Below are positions 15,940 through 24,066 of a stretch of DNA of 29,224 nt, piece by piece. How positions within the stretch are numbered: position 1 is the first letter of the stretch; each line of letters starts with the position of its first letter. The notes under the pieces were generated by a model. It did no database searches. It had not been told where the DNA came from and worked only from the letters and a program-made list of their open reading frames with translations. The position numbers were made by a program, and so were the translations under genes. The DNA is taken from the IMG/VR virus record IMGVR_UViG_3300020195_000128, positions 1 through 29,224 of that record, one strand, 5' to 3'. The DNA comes from a virus.

Positions 15940-18327
15940 ATGTCCGAATCTTGTGAAGCGGCTCTAGTTAAACAATACGGAAAGGATGTACCTACTGAGC
16001 TTTTAAGAAAAGTAATAGCCGATGTAGGTGACTTTAAAGCAGGATCAGCAGGCCAAAAAAGCTTCATAGAGTACTTAAGAGATAAATCCCCTGAGACTAT
16101 ATCTTTTTTAAAGAAAGAAAGATTTGAGAGACTAAAGATCAAAAATGATTTTGCGAAAAGAATGCTTAAGGGGGAGAGTCCCCATAGGATCATAGAAGAG
16201 ACTTTAGTAGGAAGTACAAGAACGGCAGACGGGAGTAAAGACTCTATCTCTGTTAATAGGGATGCTAGGTATCAATCTCATAAGACTTATTTGAACAGCG
16301 CTCTTGATCCTGAAACAGAAGTGCACTTAAGAGACTCCGCATTTACTAAAGACGTTATAGTTGAGGTTTACAATATAAATAAAGGAATTGAGTCAAATTC
16401 CTCTTTTACTAAAGCTGCTAAATTAATAAAAAACATGAATGAATATGTAGTTTCTTCATTAGAAAGAGCAGGTATTCCTATCAAAAACAGAGCAGACTAC
16501 ATTATCAGACAAACGCATGATCCTGGTAAGATGGCCAAAGATGGATATCAAAAATGGAGTTCAAAAATACTAGAAAAGTTAGATCATGAGCTAACCTTCG
16601 GAAGTGAGATGGACCCTAAAGCTAGAACGAAAATGCTGAAGGATATGTACGATGACTTAACAGTTAATTCTTTTTCTGGTCAGGGGCATTCTTCTTTAGG
16701 AAAAGCACGCTCTATTCACTTTAAAGATGGAGCCTCTTTTGCTGATTACCATTTAGAGTATGGGGAAGGCTCTATTCTAGAGGTTATGGACAGGACTCTT
16801 AAAAGTGCTGCTAAAGCTGAGGCCATAAGACGGAAGTTAGGGCCTAGGCCTTTGGAGGCCTTAGAGTTTATTGAGACTGTAGGGAGAAAGTATATTGAAA
16901 AAACTAAAGGTAAAGAGGCAGCAGATGCCTTCTCTGATAGAAATATTACTGGCCAGGGAGCTTCAAGGGATCGCTGGAAGAAGCAAATATTTGGTTATGA
17001 GCACGTAGGAAGAAGCTTGCTTTCAGACGTCCTTGTGGATGGCCTAAAAGGGGCCCAAACTATTTCGGCGGCGGCCAAGCTTGGTTTTGCAGGGACTACT
17101 ACTCTTTCAGATATGACTACTTCTACTGCTGCTTTAATGTCCAAAACTGGGATGGGCTTTGTTAAGTCACAAACAACTTTAATAAAAAATTACTTCTCTT
17201 TGATTAAAGATCCTGTTTTAAGACAAAAGGTAGGGACTATCCTAGGGCTAGACTTTGACCATGATTCTTTTAGATTTATTGATCAAGGGGTAGACGCTAC
17301 TTCTGGTTTTACTAGATTTACAAACGGAGTAATGAAATTAACATTTCTCGATAAGCTTACTAAACAAAATAGAAAGACTATGGCCGTTTCCCTTTCTAAT
17401 CATATTAGTGATGCGGACCCAGATTTTTCCAAGGTTGATATTAGATTAAAAAATGAATTAGCGGCCTTTGGTATTAAGACAGAAGACCAATGGATGGATA
17501 TAAAAAGTTCTACAGAAACATATAATAATACACTAAATTTTATAAATCCTGAAAAGATTATTTCATCAGATACAGCGATTAGGTTTCAAAACTTTATGTG
17601 GCATAACACTAAGTTTGGGGCCATTTCTCCTGGGGATGCTACTAAGTCTTTAGCAAGAATGGGAGTATCTCCTGATTCAGTAATGGGGCAGACTCTTAAC
17701 GCTCTTTTACAGTTTAAGAATTTTCCGATGGAGGCGACTAGGACACTTAAAGAGTTAGCTGGTCAAAATCCTAAAGCGGATAATTCTTCTTTTATGAAAT
17801 CTGTTTTTAAAAATGCGGACAATGCTAAGATTATGGGGATTATGGCCACTCATGGATTTTTTACGGCCTTAACTGGGATATGGATTGGGGATATTTTAGC
17901 AGGAAAAGTCCCTAGACCGATGAATGCTCTTACTGCTTTTGATGCTATGGCCAAGGGGGTTTACCCTTTGTGGGCCGGGTACTTTAATGATATGGCAAAA
18001 GGTTCTTACGGATCGATGAAGAGGAACATTTTACAAGAAGCTGCTGGTCCTATTTTCGGTCAAATACAAGATGTAGTGGAACTAGGCTCTACTATTATGG
18101 AGGACTCTTCTGGGAAGAGAAGAAAAGGAAAAGCAGGCAAGGTAGGCTCTCAAGCGCTACGTTTGGTAAGACAGAATACTCCACTTATTAACTTTCCTAT
18201 TATTAGGCCTATTCTCGATCATTATTTCTTAGATGAGTTATCTGAGTCTTTGAATCCTGGGTATAAGGCAAGGCGTGTACGTAGGATGAGAAAGCAAGGA
18301 CAGGAATTTCTTCCAATTTTTAAGTAA
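15940..18327 (+). CDS. Internal core protein, C-terminal half (gp16-like)
   Basis: A 795-residue helical protein that would complete a gp16-like core protein with the gene before it. Residues about 340-440 (YEHVGRSLLSDVLVDGLKGA, then TTLSDMTTSTAALM) match the conserved 'helical plus TTLSD' pattern of podovirus internal core proteins as I know them. The end is very basic (GYKARRVRRMRKQGQ). It is probably ejected with gp14- and gp15-like proteins. The ATG at 15940 lies one base after the preceding stop, with GGGAG about seven bases upstream, so the two are likely translated in tandem rather than produced by a broken gene. Confidence 0.7.
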   Translation: MSESCEAALVKQYGKDVPTELLRKVIADVGDFKAGSAGQKSFIEYLRDKSPETISFLKKERFERLKIKNDFAKRMLKGESPHRIIEETLVGSTRTADGSKDSISVNRDARYQSHKTYLNSALDPETEVHLRDSAFTKDVIVEVYNINKGIESNSSFTKAAKLIKNMNEYVVSSLERAGIPIKNRADYIIRQTHDPGKMAKDGYQKWSSKILEKLDHELTFGSEMDPKARTKMLKDMYDDLTVNSFSGQGHSSLGKARSIHFKDGASFADYHLEYGEGSILEVMDRTLKSAAKAEAIRRKLGPRPLEALEFIETVGRKYIEKTKGKEAADAFSDRNITGQGASRDRWKKQIFGYEHVGRSLLSDVLVDGLKGAQTISAAAKLGFAGTTTLSDMTTSTAALMSKTGMGFVKSQTTLIKNYFSLIKDPVLRQKVGTILGLDFDHDSFRFIDQGVDATSGFTRFTNGVMKLTFLDKLTKQNRKTMAVSLSNHISDADPDFSKVDIRLKNELAAFGIKTEDQWMDIKSSTETYNNTLNFINPEKIISSDTAIRFQNFMWHNTKFGAISPGDATKSLARMGVSPDSVMGQTLNALLQFKNFPMEATRTLKELAGQNPKADNSSFMKSVFKNADNAKIMGIMATHGFFTALTGIWIGDILAGKVPRPMNALTAFDAMAKGVYPLWAGYFNDMAKGSYGSMKRNILQEAAGPIFGQIQDVVELGSTIMEDSSGKRRKGKAGKVGSQALRLVRQNTPLINFPIIRPILDHYFLDELSESLNPGYKARRVRRMRKQGQEFLPIFK

Positions 18328-18383
18328 ATACCTTAAAATTATCTATATAATCTACAAAGAGGCCCAAAAGGAGCGGAGAGGTT

Positions 18384-20192
18384 ATGCCATTATCAATTAA
18401 AGGTTTCTCATATTCTGGTAAACTCCAGGACATTAATGACACGGCTTTTTCTCGTTTGGAAGAAAGATTCGTAACGGTCATTCCTATTGGGCCTATTCGT
18501 GCAGCGCTCGACACTGTTGCTATGGGATACTACAGACTTACTGCGGGAGCGACGGCCGAGGCAGGATCTAATAGTTCAAAAATTGTTCTTTCTGGGCATT
18601 CGGCCAAGAAGGGTGATCTTATCCGTTTGCTTACTACTTCAAATACAATTAGTGAATATGAGATAACAGTTAAATCGATTACTGCTTCCGATATAGTTCT
18701 AGAAGGGGTGCTTTCTGCCGGTATTAGTACTGGGGATACTTTTGATATTCTTCGCTCTGTTTCTCCACGCTATGATTCTTCGGGTGCTGCTATTGCTACT
18801 CTTACTCAATCTCCGATTCAAATTAATCGTGGCCCGGGCGGGGTTTTTGTTGCTACGACTATTGTTAAAGACACAACTACTCCTGGGAACACTATTCCTC
18901 TTCCTGTAGAGATAGTAGGGGCTTCAGGTACTGCTATAAATTTAACTGCTGGGGACATCGGTATTCAGCTTACGCATACTGGGGCCACTCCTGATTCAGT
19001 TAGGTTAGGGGATGGTACTACTCTTGTTTCTGTTTCTGCTTCTAATGAGTTACTAACTCTCCCAGGCGGAAACGTTGCTTCTGGGGCGGCGGATTCTGGC
19101 AATCCTATTAAGATGGGGGGAGTGTATAATTTAACTCTTCCTACTTTAGATTCTGGGGACAGGGGTAATTTACAACTTACCGCTAGTGGGGAACTTCTTG
19201 TTTCCGCTAGTCTTTCCTCTGCTATTGCCGACCAAGATGCCGATTCAGGCAATCCTATTAAGATAGGGGGAAAATATGTTGCAAGCTTACCTACTTACAC
19301 TGATGGTGATCGGAGTAATTTACATACTGATGTTAGAGGACGATTAGTTACTACTAGTTCTTCCTCGTTTATTGAGGACGCTGCTTCAAGTAATGCGGAT
19401 ACAGGACTTCATCTTCTCTCGGTGAGGCAAGATTCTGTAGCCTCTTCTACTAGTACAGACGGGGATTATGCTTCAATTAAATCTAATGCTGCTGGTGAAA
19501 TTTATGTAGTAGATTCTACTGCTAGAACTACTCTTTCAGCAATCAGCGCTAAACTTCCTACAGCTATAGGGCAGCAATTATCGGCAGCAAGCCTTTCAGT
19601 AGTTTTTTCTACTGAAACAGAAGCTATTCTAAACGCTATTAAAGTTGCTGTAGAGATCATTGATAATTCTATTTCTGGGAGTGAAACTCAAGTAGACATT
19701 GTTAGCGGTGGACCTTTGGCCACTCAAGCAACACTAGCTACTTTAAATGCTAAAGATTTCGCTACTGAAGTTACTCTAGATGCTATTCACGATAAGCTCC
19801 CGGCTTCTTTGGGACAAAAAGCTATGGCAGCTTCTCTCGCTGTGACTATGGCGAGTGATCAAAGTAACCTTCCTGTAATTGTTAAAGGTAAAACAGTAGT
19901 TACTACTGTACGGAATGCTTATGCTTCTGTTTCAGTTACTACTGGGACATGGGTACAATTAGTAGCTTCTACAGGAGCGGCCGTCACTGAGATGGAGATT
20001 TTTGATTCTTCCGGTCAAACTTTAGAAATAGGGATAGGGGCGGCGGCTTCCGAATCGCGTCTCGTGCTTCTTCCTCCTGGTGGGAATGGCAGAATCCCAG
20101 CAGCGATAGCAAACGGTATACGCGTCGCGATTCGTGCAGTTTCGGCAACCGCTAGTGTTGGAGAGCTTGTTATTAATTTTTACGGGGTATAA
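18384..20192 (+). CDS. Tail fibre/appendage protein with repeats
   Basis: A 602-residue, Thr/Ser/Ala/Gly-rich beta-structured protein after the core genes, where podoviruses carry tail fibres. Residues about 237-273 and 287-322 are two copies of a module (DSGNPIKxGGxY, then GDRxNLxxxxxGxL) with a 50-residue period. A third, weaker copy lies near 360-375 (TDGDYASIKSNAAGEIYV). LGQKAMAASLAVTMASDQSNLPV near 475-500 is another common phage structural motif. The last 100 residues may form a C-terminal beta domain. It has a good ribosome binding site (AAGGAGCGGAGAGG). A TATAAT at 18346-18351 lies upstream but has no good -35. Confidence 0.8.
   Translation: MPLSIKGFSYSGKLQDINDTAFSRLEERFVTVIPIGPIRAALDTVAMGYYRLTAGATAEAGSNSSKIVLSGHSAKKGDLIRLLTTSNTISEYEITVKSITASDIVLEGVLSAGISTGDTFDILRSVSPRYDSSGAAIATLTQSPIQINRGPGGVFVATTIVKDTTTPGNTIPLPVEIVGASGTAINLTAGDIGIQLTHTGATPDSVRLGDGTTLVSVSASNELLTLPGGNVASGAADSGNPIKMGGVYNLTLPTLDSGDRGNLQLTASGELLVSASLSSAIADQDADSGNPIKIGGKYVASLPTYTDGDRSNLHTDVRGRLVTTSSSSFIEDAASSNADTGLHLLSVRQDSVASSTSTDGDYASIKSNAAGEIYVVDSTARTTLSAISAKLPTAIGQQLSAASLSVVFSTETEAILNAIKVAVEIIDNSISGSETQVDIVSGGPLATQATLATLNAKDFATEVTLDAIHDKLPASLGQKAMAASLAVTMASDQSNLPVIVKGKTVVTTVRNAYASVSVTTGTWVQLVASTGAAVTEMEIFDSSGQTLEIGIGAAASESRLVLLPPGGNGRIPAAIANGIRVAIRAVSATASVGELVINFYGV
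19092..19349 (+). repeat. In-gene repeat in the tail fibre
   Basis: Two 150-base-spaced copies of a module in the fibre gene. The DNA starts of the two (GATTCTGGCAATCCTATTAA and GATTCAGGCAATCCTATTAA) differ by one base, which points to recent duplication or exchange. The encoded motif is DSGNPIK-x-GG-x-Y. Confidence 0.8.
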
Positions 20193-20194
20193 TT

Positions 20195-20866
20195 ATGGGC
20201 AGTCCTGCATTATTCAAAGCTAATAACGTACTTCTTTTAAAGAACAACATAGAGTTTTTTACTGGACAGTTTATTTTGTCCGGTGATTCTGATGATCCTA
20301 CTTCAGTGGCCAAGTCTGCTCCTATAAGCTCGTTGTATTTACGAGCTGGGACTAGTGGTGTTTACTTTAAAACTGATAGTGGAAGTACTACTAATTGGAC
20401 ATTAATTGCCGGATCTTCTGTCACTGATGACCCTACAGCAATGACTAATACCGTGGCCACGAGACTAGGGTATAAACAATACTTGAGCGGAACTAATTAC
20501 AACGGCGGTGTCTCTCCCACAACTACGGCCACCTCATGTACTGTCGCTAGAGCGGCCTTTGTTCCTTACAAGATGCAGGGGGGCGAATGGAGATGCAAAT
20601 TTAACATTACGATGACTAGGGCAACGGGCTCCAGCATCCTTGAGTTAACAGTGACCATAGTTGGAGTAGTCTTTAAAAATGTTTCCAGTAACGATCAGGC
20701 CATTTCAATATCGGCCGATAACTTAAGTAGTGACGCCAACATGGGTCACGCTTTTGTATTGAAAAACACTAATACACTTTTAGGAGCCTTCTCCTCTAAT
20801 AATATTTTATCATTTAGAGTTTCTGGTGACGTTGAACTAGAATCTATTCCAACTTGGGCCTATTAG
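20195..20866 (+). CDS. Tail appendage protein (fibre-associated)
   Basis: A 223-residue protein with an N-terminal attachment-like segment (FILSGDSDDPTSVAKSAPISSLYLRAGTSGVYFKTDSG), which is common in phage tail and fibre proteins. It is followed by a beta-rich domain with VPYKMQGGEWRCKFNITMTRA near residue 125. This looks like a jelly-roll-type C-terminal tail domain. It directly follows the fibre gene (two-base gap) and could carry receptor contact. It has no enzymatic motif. Confidence 0.75.
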   Translation: MGSPALFKANNVLLLKNNIEFFTGQFILSGDSDDPTSVAKSAPISSLYLRAGTSGVYFKTDSGSTTNWTLIAGSSVTDDPTAMTNTVATRLGYKQYLSGTNYNGGVSPTTTATSCTVARAAFVPYKMQGGEWRCKFNITMTRATGSSILELTVTIVGVVFKNVSSNDQAISISADNLSSDANMGHAFVLKNTNTLLGAFSSNNILSFRVSGDVELESIPTWAY

Positions 20867-20874
20867 GAGCTTTT

Positions 20875-21231
20875 ATGTTTATAGCAGTTAAGGGCGAAGA
20901 AATTATAGGACACGATTGGAAAAGACACGGGGAGTTTACAATTGAGGTTCCTGATCAGGATCTTTATGACATCACTAAAAGGATCTATAAGTTTAAATAT
21001 ACCTTAAATTCATTACGTGCCTTAACGGCCGGGGAGTCTGCCATTAAGGAGGCCGAGTCACAGGCGCTACAGGCCTTACAAAGAGAAAAACAAGCGGCCT
21101 TTAGGTATCTTGAAGAAACAAACTGGTATGTGTTTAGAAAGATTGAACAAAATATAAACATTCCTACAGAAATTAAAGATCTAAGAGATGCCGCATGGCT
21201 TAAACTCGACAAAGAAAATGATAAAAAATGA
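20875..21231 (+). CDS. Small tail-region protein, unknown
   Basis: A 118-residue protein from the ATG at 20875, chosen because AGGAG (20865-20869) is well spaced before it. A TTG at 20854 would add seven residues and overlap the preceding gene. The N-terminal part (IAVKGEEIIGHDWKRHGEFTIEV) looks beta-structured. The rest is helical and Ala/Glu/Arg-rich. It could be a fibre chaperone or minor tail protein by position. I do not recognise a family. Its stop overlaps the next ATG by four bases. Confidence 0.7.
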   Translation: MFIAVKGEEIIGHDWKRHGEFTIEVPDQDLYDITKRIYKFKYTLNSLRALTAGESAIKEAESQALQALQREKQAAFRYLEETNWYVFRKIEQNINIPTEIKDLRDAAWLKLDKENDKK

Positions 21232-21488
21232 TAAAGTTGGTTAAAGATCTTAAACATCTACATACCGCTACTCAGGCCGTATTTTTCTTTATTGCAATGG
21301 GGATTAGTTTGGGTACAATGATGTATAAATCAGACGCCATGGACAAACAATTAGTTGAAATAAAAACTAGGATAAATGACGATAAGACTAAGGCCGAAGG
21401 AAACTATACCAAAGTTCACAACCTAATCTGCCAATTAGCGATTGATATAAACGCTAAGAATGCTAAAAAAGCCTGTTTAAGGGAATAA
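21228..21488 (+). CDS. Small single-TM protein (possible spanin or holin)
   Basis: An 86-residue protein with a basic N-terminus, one membrane span at about residues 14-32 (TQAVFFFIAMGISLGTMMY) and a charged, probably coiled-coil C-terminal part. By topology the C-terminal part would lie in the periplasm, as in an inner-membrane spanin; a small holin-like role is the alternative. No family is recognised. The start is coupled by an ATGA overlap to the preceding gene. Confidence 0.65.
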   Translation: MIKLVKDLKHLHTATQAVFFFIAMGISLGTMMYKSDAMDKQLVEIKTRINDDKTKAEGNYTKVHNLICQLAIDINAKNAKKACLRE

Positions 21489-21491
21489 GAC

Positions 21492-21656
21492 ATGAAAGAA
21501 AAAAGGCATTTATGCTTGTGTGCTCTTGAGCAAGTACTCAAAACGCTTACAGAGTTATGCGAAAAAGACCCAGGAATTCATCATACCGTAGCCGAATCAA
21601 TGCTAAAAAGTGCTGTCCAATGGATGAAGCTTAAACAACAAGGAGATACGAAATGA
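21492..21656 (+). CDS. 54-residue hypothetical protein
   Basis: A short gene from ATG 21492 to TGA 21654-21656. It starts three bases after the preceding stop, with GGGAATAAG upstream, and ends in an ATGA overlap with the next gene. The product begins MKEKRHLCLCALEQVL and contains a His-His pair and AESMLKSAVQWMKLKQQ. It looks like a compact two-helix protein. Exact fit into the gap at both ends is the main reason to believe it. No function is recognised. Confidence 0.7.
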   Translation: MKEKRHLCLCALEQVLKTLTELCEKDPGIHHTVAESMLKSAVQWMKLKQQGDTK

Positions 21657-22114
21657 TTACCAAGAACATCGATGTTCGACTTTTAGGTAGAACAATTCTA
21701 CTTTTCAGGGATGAAGTTTTAAAATCAGCCTCTTCAGGCGTTTTTAACGTTGACGCTTATGATATGGCCCGACTAGAAAGCTATATTGCTAGACTTGAAA
21801 AAGATCTTGCACATGTAATTTCTCAGCCGAAGCTAGATCTTCCTAAGTCTCATCCTAATGTTATTCCTATGGAGGATCTTCCTACAGATTATAATTTAGA
21901 TAGTCCAGCAGTAGAGTACGTTCTTCGTATTTTTGACGCTGGTTATTTTGAGCTTGTTAATAGTCAGTCTTCTGATCTTTCAAACGGTCTTGAAGTAGCT
22001 GATTCTGGTCGTGTATCTAAACTTCTTGAAAGACTTAAAGGATGGGTAGCTACTCTTAAACAAACTCAAGAAATCGATGCTCCTGAACAAGCTAACGTAA
22101 ACTCACCTAAATAA
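21653..22114 (+). CDS. Hypothetical phage protein
   Basis: A 153-residue protein with an N-terminal helical part (RTILLFRDEVLKSASSG, DMARLESYIARLEKDLA), a Pro/Asp linker near residues 65-85 and a second helical part. The product shows no signal peptide or membrane span. The start is fixed by the ATGA overlap with the 54-residue gene. I recognise no family. Neighbours suggest a late, non-essential or lysis-associated role at best. Confidence 0.7.
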   Translation: MITKNIDVRLLGRTILLFRDEVLKSASSGVFNVDAYDMARLESYIARLEKDLAHVISQPKLDLPKSHPNVIPMEDLPTDYNLDSPAVEYVLRIFDAGYFELVNSQSSDLSNGLEVADSGRVSKLLERLKGWVATLKQTQEIDAPEQANVNSPK

Positions 22115-22123
22115 GGGAATATA

Positions 22124-22363
22124 ATGATTATCAAAAAAGAAGTTGAATTTGCTAAAGAGATAGGGGAAGTGCTTTCTTTTGCTGTTGCTATTATCAAAGT
22201 TGTTAAAGAGAAGGGGGACTATACTCCTCTTATCGGCGACCTTGTTAAAGCTATAGACGGTCTAAGTGATTTCAAGGAAGAAATTAAGAATATTCCTGCC
22301 TTGACTGTTACTGGTGCCGATGCTGTTGGAAAGATTATCGAGTTGTTTATTAAGAAGGACTAG
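22124..22363 (+). CDS. Small hypothetical protein
   Basis: A 79-residue protein of amphipathic helices (EIGEVLSFAVAIIKVVKEKG) with Gly/Asp turns. The hydrophobic stretch is short and interrupted, so a membrane span is doubtful. It is the last gene before two hairpins at 22364-22447. No family is recognised. AAGGGAAT precedes the ATG. Confidence 0.65.
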   Translation: MIIKKEVEFAKEIGEVLSFAVAIIKVVKEKGDYTPLIGDLVKAIDGLSDFKEEIKNIPALTVTGADAVGKIIELFIKKD

Positions 22364-22396
22364 TTAATCACTATACTACGAGTGGTGATATTAACC
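22364..22396 (+). promoter_or_regulatory. Imperfect inverted repeat directly after a stop codon
   Basis: GTTAATCACT at 22364-22373 can pair, with two small bulges, with AGTGGTGATATTAAC at 22382-22396. It could be a processing hairpin or a binding site just before the terminator. Confidence 0.4.
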
Positions 22397-22404
22397 GTTA
22401 TAAG

Positions 22405-22447
22405 AATGCCCTGGGTACGATTAAACCTCGCTATTCGGGGCATTTTT
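22405..22447 (+). terminator. Terminator-like hairpin with a large loop
   Basis: AATGCCC (22405-22411) pairs perfectly with GGGCATT (22438-22444), followed by TTT. The loop is 26 bases, long for an intrinsic terminator, and may fold further (GGT with ACC). It separates the small-protein genes from the envelope gene cluster. I see no convincing promoter after it, so read-through is likely needed. Confidence 0.55.
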
Positions 22448-22488
22448 GCAATCTACGATTTAATAAAAGAAAGACTAACGAGGAAAAA

Positions 22489-22725
22489 ATGAGTCCATTA
22501 CCTATAGGAGAAATTATCCAATTGACCTTATCGATAACCGATAAACTAATGGATAAGATCCCTAATTATGAACAAAGAAAACGCGAACAATTCCATAAAC
22601 TGAGAGATAAATATGAAAAAGAAATTGTTAAGAACTACCCTGACCGTGATGATACTCGCATCGACGATTATCGCGACAATCTCTTGCGCTTCCTCCAAGA
22701 CTTCAACAAGGAAGTGGCAGGATAG
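22489..22725 (+). CDS. Small hypothetical protein overlapping a lipoprotein gene
   Basis: A 78-residue protein with a mild hydrophobic N-terminus (IGEIIQLTLSITDKLMDKI) and a highly charged helical remainder (EQRKREQFHKLRDKYEKEI, then RDDTRIDDYRDNLLRFLQDF). It has no clear membrane span, which argues against a classical inner-membrane spanin. Its last 113 bases overlap the lipoprotein gene in another frame. Overlap of a charged helical gene with a lipoprotein gene recalls Rz/Rz1 spanin pairs, but the missing anchor makes this uncertain. GAGG lies four bases before the ATG's A-rich run. Confidence 0.65.
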   Translation: MSPLPIGEIIQLTLSITDKLMDKIPNYEQRKREQFHKLRDKYEKEIVKNYPDRDDTRIDDYRDNLLRFLQDFNKEVAG

Positions 22726-22957
22726 AAGATTCAGGCTTTGCCAGGATTTTGAAATAGCTCAATACAATGAAATTAATAAAACAAATATTGATTCTGTTGT
22801 GGGTAAAATATGTTCCCGTGAATGTACTAGACGCGCCTGGGTTGGGGATCGATGCGACAAGTGGGATATTATGATTAAAGACTTAACCAAGGAAGCAGAC
22901 TTTCATGAATTTAGGGCAGCGGCCTTTGTTCTTATTTCTGAAGATAGGATTAAGTGA
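22613..22957 (+). CDS. Outer-membrane-type lipoprotein
   Basis: A 114-residue protein with a type II (lipoprotein) signal peptide: basic start MKKKLLR, hydrophobic core LTVMILASTIIATIS and lipidated Cys25 (ATISC fits the relaxed lipobox). Residue +2 is Ala, which in E. coli would send it to the outer membrane. The mature part has four further cysteines (CQDF, KICSREC, RCDKW), so disulfides are possible. It overlaps the gene before it out of frame and the O-antigen ligase-like gene by four bases (GTGA). Candidates are an outer-membrane spanin or a T5 Llp-like receptor-blocking lipoprotein. The second fits its neighbours better, but there is no direct evidence for either. Confidence 0.8.
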   Translation: MKKKLLRTTLTVMILASTIIATISCASSKTSTRKWQDRRFRLCQDFEIAQYNEINKTNIDSVVGKICSRECTRRAWVGDRCDKWDIMIKDLTKEADFHEFRAAAFVLISEDRIK

Positions 22958-24066
22958 GAAAGCAGTTCTCTTTTTACTGGGCATTCATGTTGAATGTCCT
23001 AATTCTTTACTTCTCCACTAATGGAAACGTACAGGATGCTTCCTTTGTAAAAGATCGGTTTTTTATTTTCGCAGTCGGGTTATCTCTTGTTCTTTATCCT
23101 TCTAAAATTTCTAGTTTACGTTTAAGGGTAGGGATAGGCGGTCTATTCATGTTGAGTTTCTTTAATCAATATCTGATTACTTCCCAAGCGGTTATTTTAC
23201 AGTGGCAGACTTTTATGGCGGGGGTAATTTTATTACCTCAGGTTGTTCATTTAGGGGATAGGAAGGTTTTAGGGAATGGGATCTTGTTAGCTGGGGTAAT
23301 TCAAGCAATATGCCTTATATTGAATCAATGGGGGCTAGAGCCTCTACGTATCTACTCTTATTTTTTAAATGCTGATTTATACTATGTTGGTGCGGGGGTA
23401 GCAGTTCCTCATAATGTAGTTATGCCTATTGGCACCTTAATGAATATTAATATGTCATCGGTACTATGTGTAGCGGCCTTACCTTTTGCGATAAGGGCAT
23501 TCCCTTTATTTATTCTCCCTTTGGTTTATGCTGTTCTTTTAAGCAAATCCAGTATGTCCTATTTAGGGGCACTTAGTGTGATCTTTTGGTATATCTATAG
23601 TCAAACTAGGGCCAAGAAAAAGTTTATTGCAGCGTCTATTTTTGTTCTTCTTTGTTCTTTATATTTACTAAAAGGACACTATCTTTTAGATGGTGGTAAC
23701 CGATTCAAGATATGGGAGATAGCTCTTAAAGTTCTCTCTATTAGGCCATTTACTGGGATGGGCCTAGGCTTTGTTTATGACAACTTCCCTATGTACTTTA
23801 CTGCTCAAGAATTCAGGCAGCTACATAATGAGCCTTTGGAGTTTTTGGTTAATTTTGGTCTAGTAGGTGTCTTTTTTCTAGGACTTATCCTTTCAAAGGT
23901 TACCTTGGTGAAGAAAAACTGGAGCTTTTTTGCGGTTATTTTTGCTTTATTAGTTAACTCGTTGGGTAATTTGACCTATCATATCTCGTCTTTGTCATTG
24001 ATTACATTGCTTTGTTTAGGCATACTATTACAAAATAACTATCTAGAGGAGAAATGCTATGTTTAG
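22954..24066 (+). CDS. O-antigen ligase/polymerase-like membrane protein
   Basis: A 370-residue protein with about ten or more membrane spans. It has the signature layout of the Wzy_C/WaaL superfamily: GTLMNINMSSVL near residue 161, a large loop opening with GGNRFKIWEIALKVLSIRPFTGMGLG (Arg then Trp), and QLHNEPLEFLVNFGLVG (the His-Asn-Glu motif) near residue 290. Members transfer or polymerise O-antigen or other surface glycans in the periplasm. Phage D3 encodes an O-antigen polymerase that changes host serotype, so a surface-altering role is plausible here. The start is a GTG overlapping the lipoprotein stop; ATG at 22987 is an alternative. It is coupled by overlap to the next gene. Confidence 0.88.
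   Translation: MRKQFSFYWAFMLNVLILYFSTNGNVQDASFVKDRFFIFAVGLSLVLYPSKISSLRLRVGIGGLFMLSFFNQYLITSQAVILQWQTFMAGVILLPQVVHLGDRKVLGNGILLAGVIQAICLILNQWGLEPLRIYSYFLNADLYYVGAGVAVPHNVVMPIGTLMNINMSSVLCVAALPFAIRAFPLFILPLVYAVLLSKSSMSYLGALSVIFWYIYSQTRAKKKFIAASIFVLLCSLYLLKGHYLLDGGNRFKIWEIALKVLSIRPFTGMGLGFVYDNFPMYFTAQEFRQLHNEPLEFLVNFGLVGVFFLGLILSKVTLVKKNWSFFAVIFALLVNSLGNLTYHISSLSLITLLCLGILLQNNYLEEKCYV

Noticed and set aside
18346-18351. TATAAT as a promoter for the fibre gene
   Set aside because: No -35 hexamer at 16-18 bases upstream, so listed only as a remark.
18384-20866. Diversity-generating retroelement acting on the fibre gene, as in phage BPP-1
   Set aside because: No reverse transcriptase or template repeat is seen; the in-gene repeat is an ordinary module duplication.
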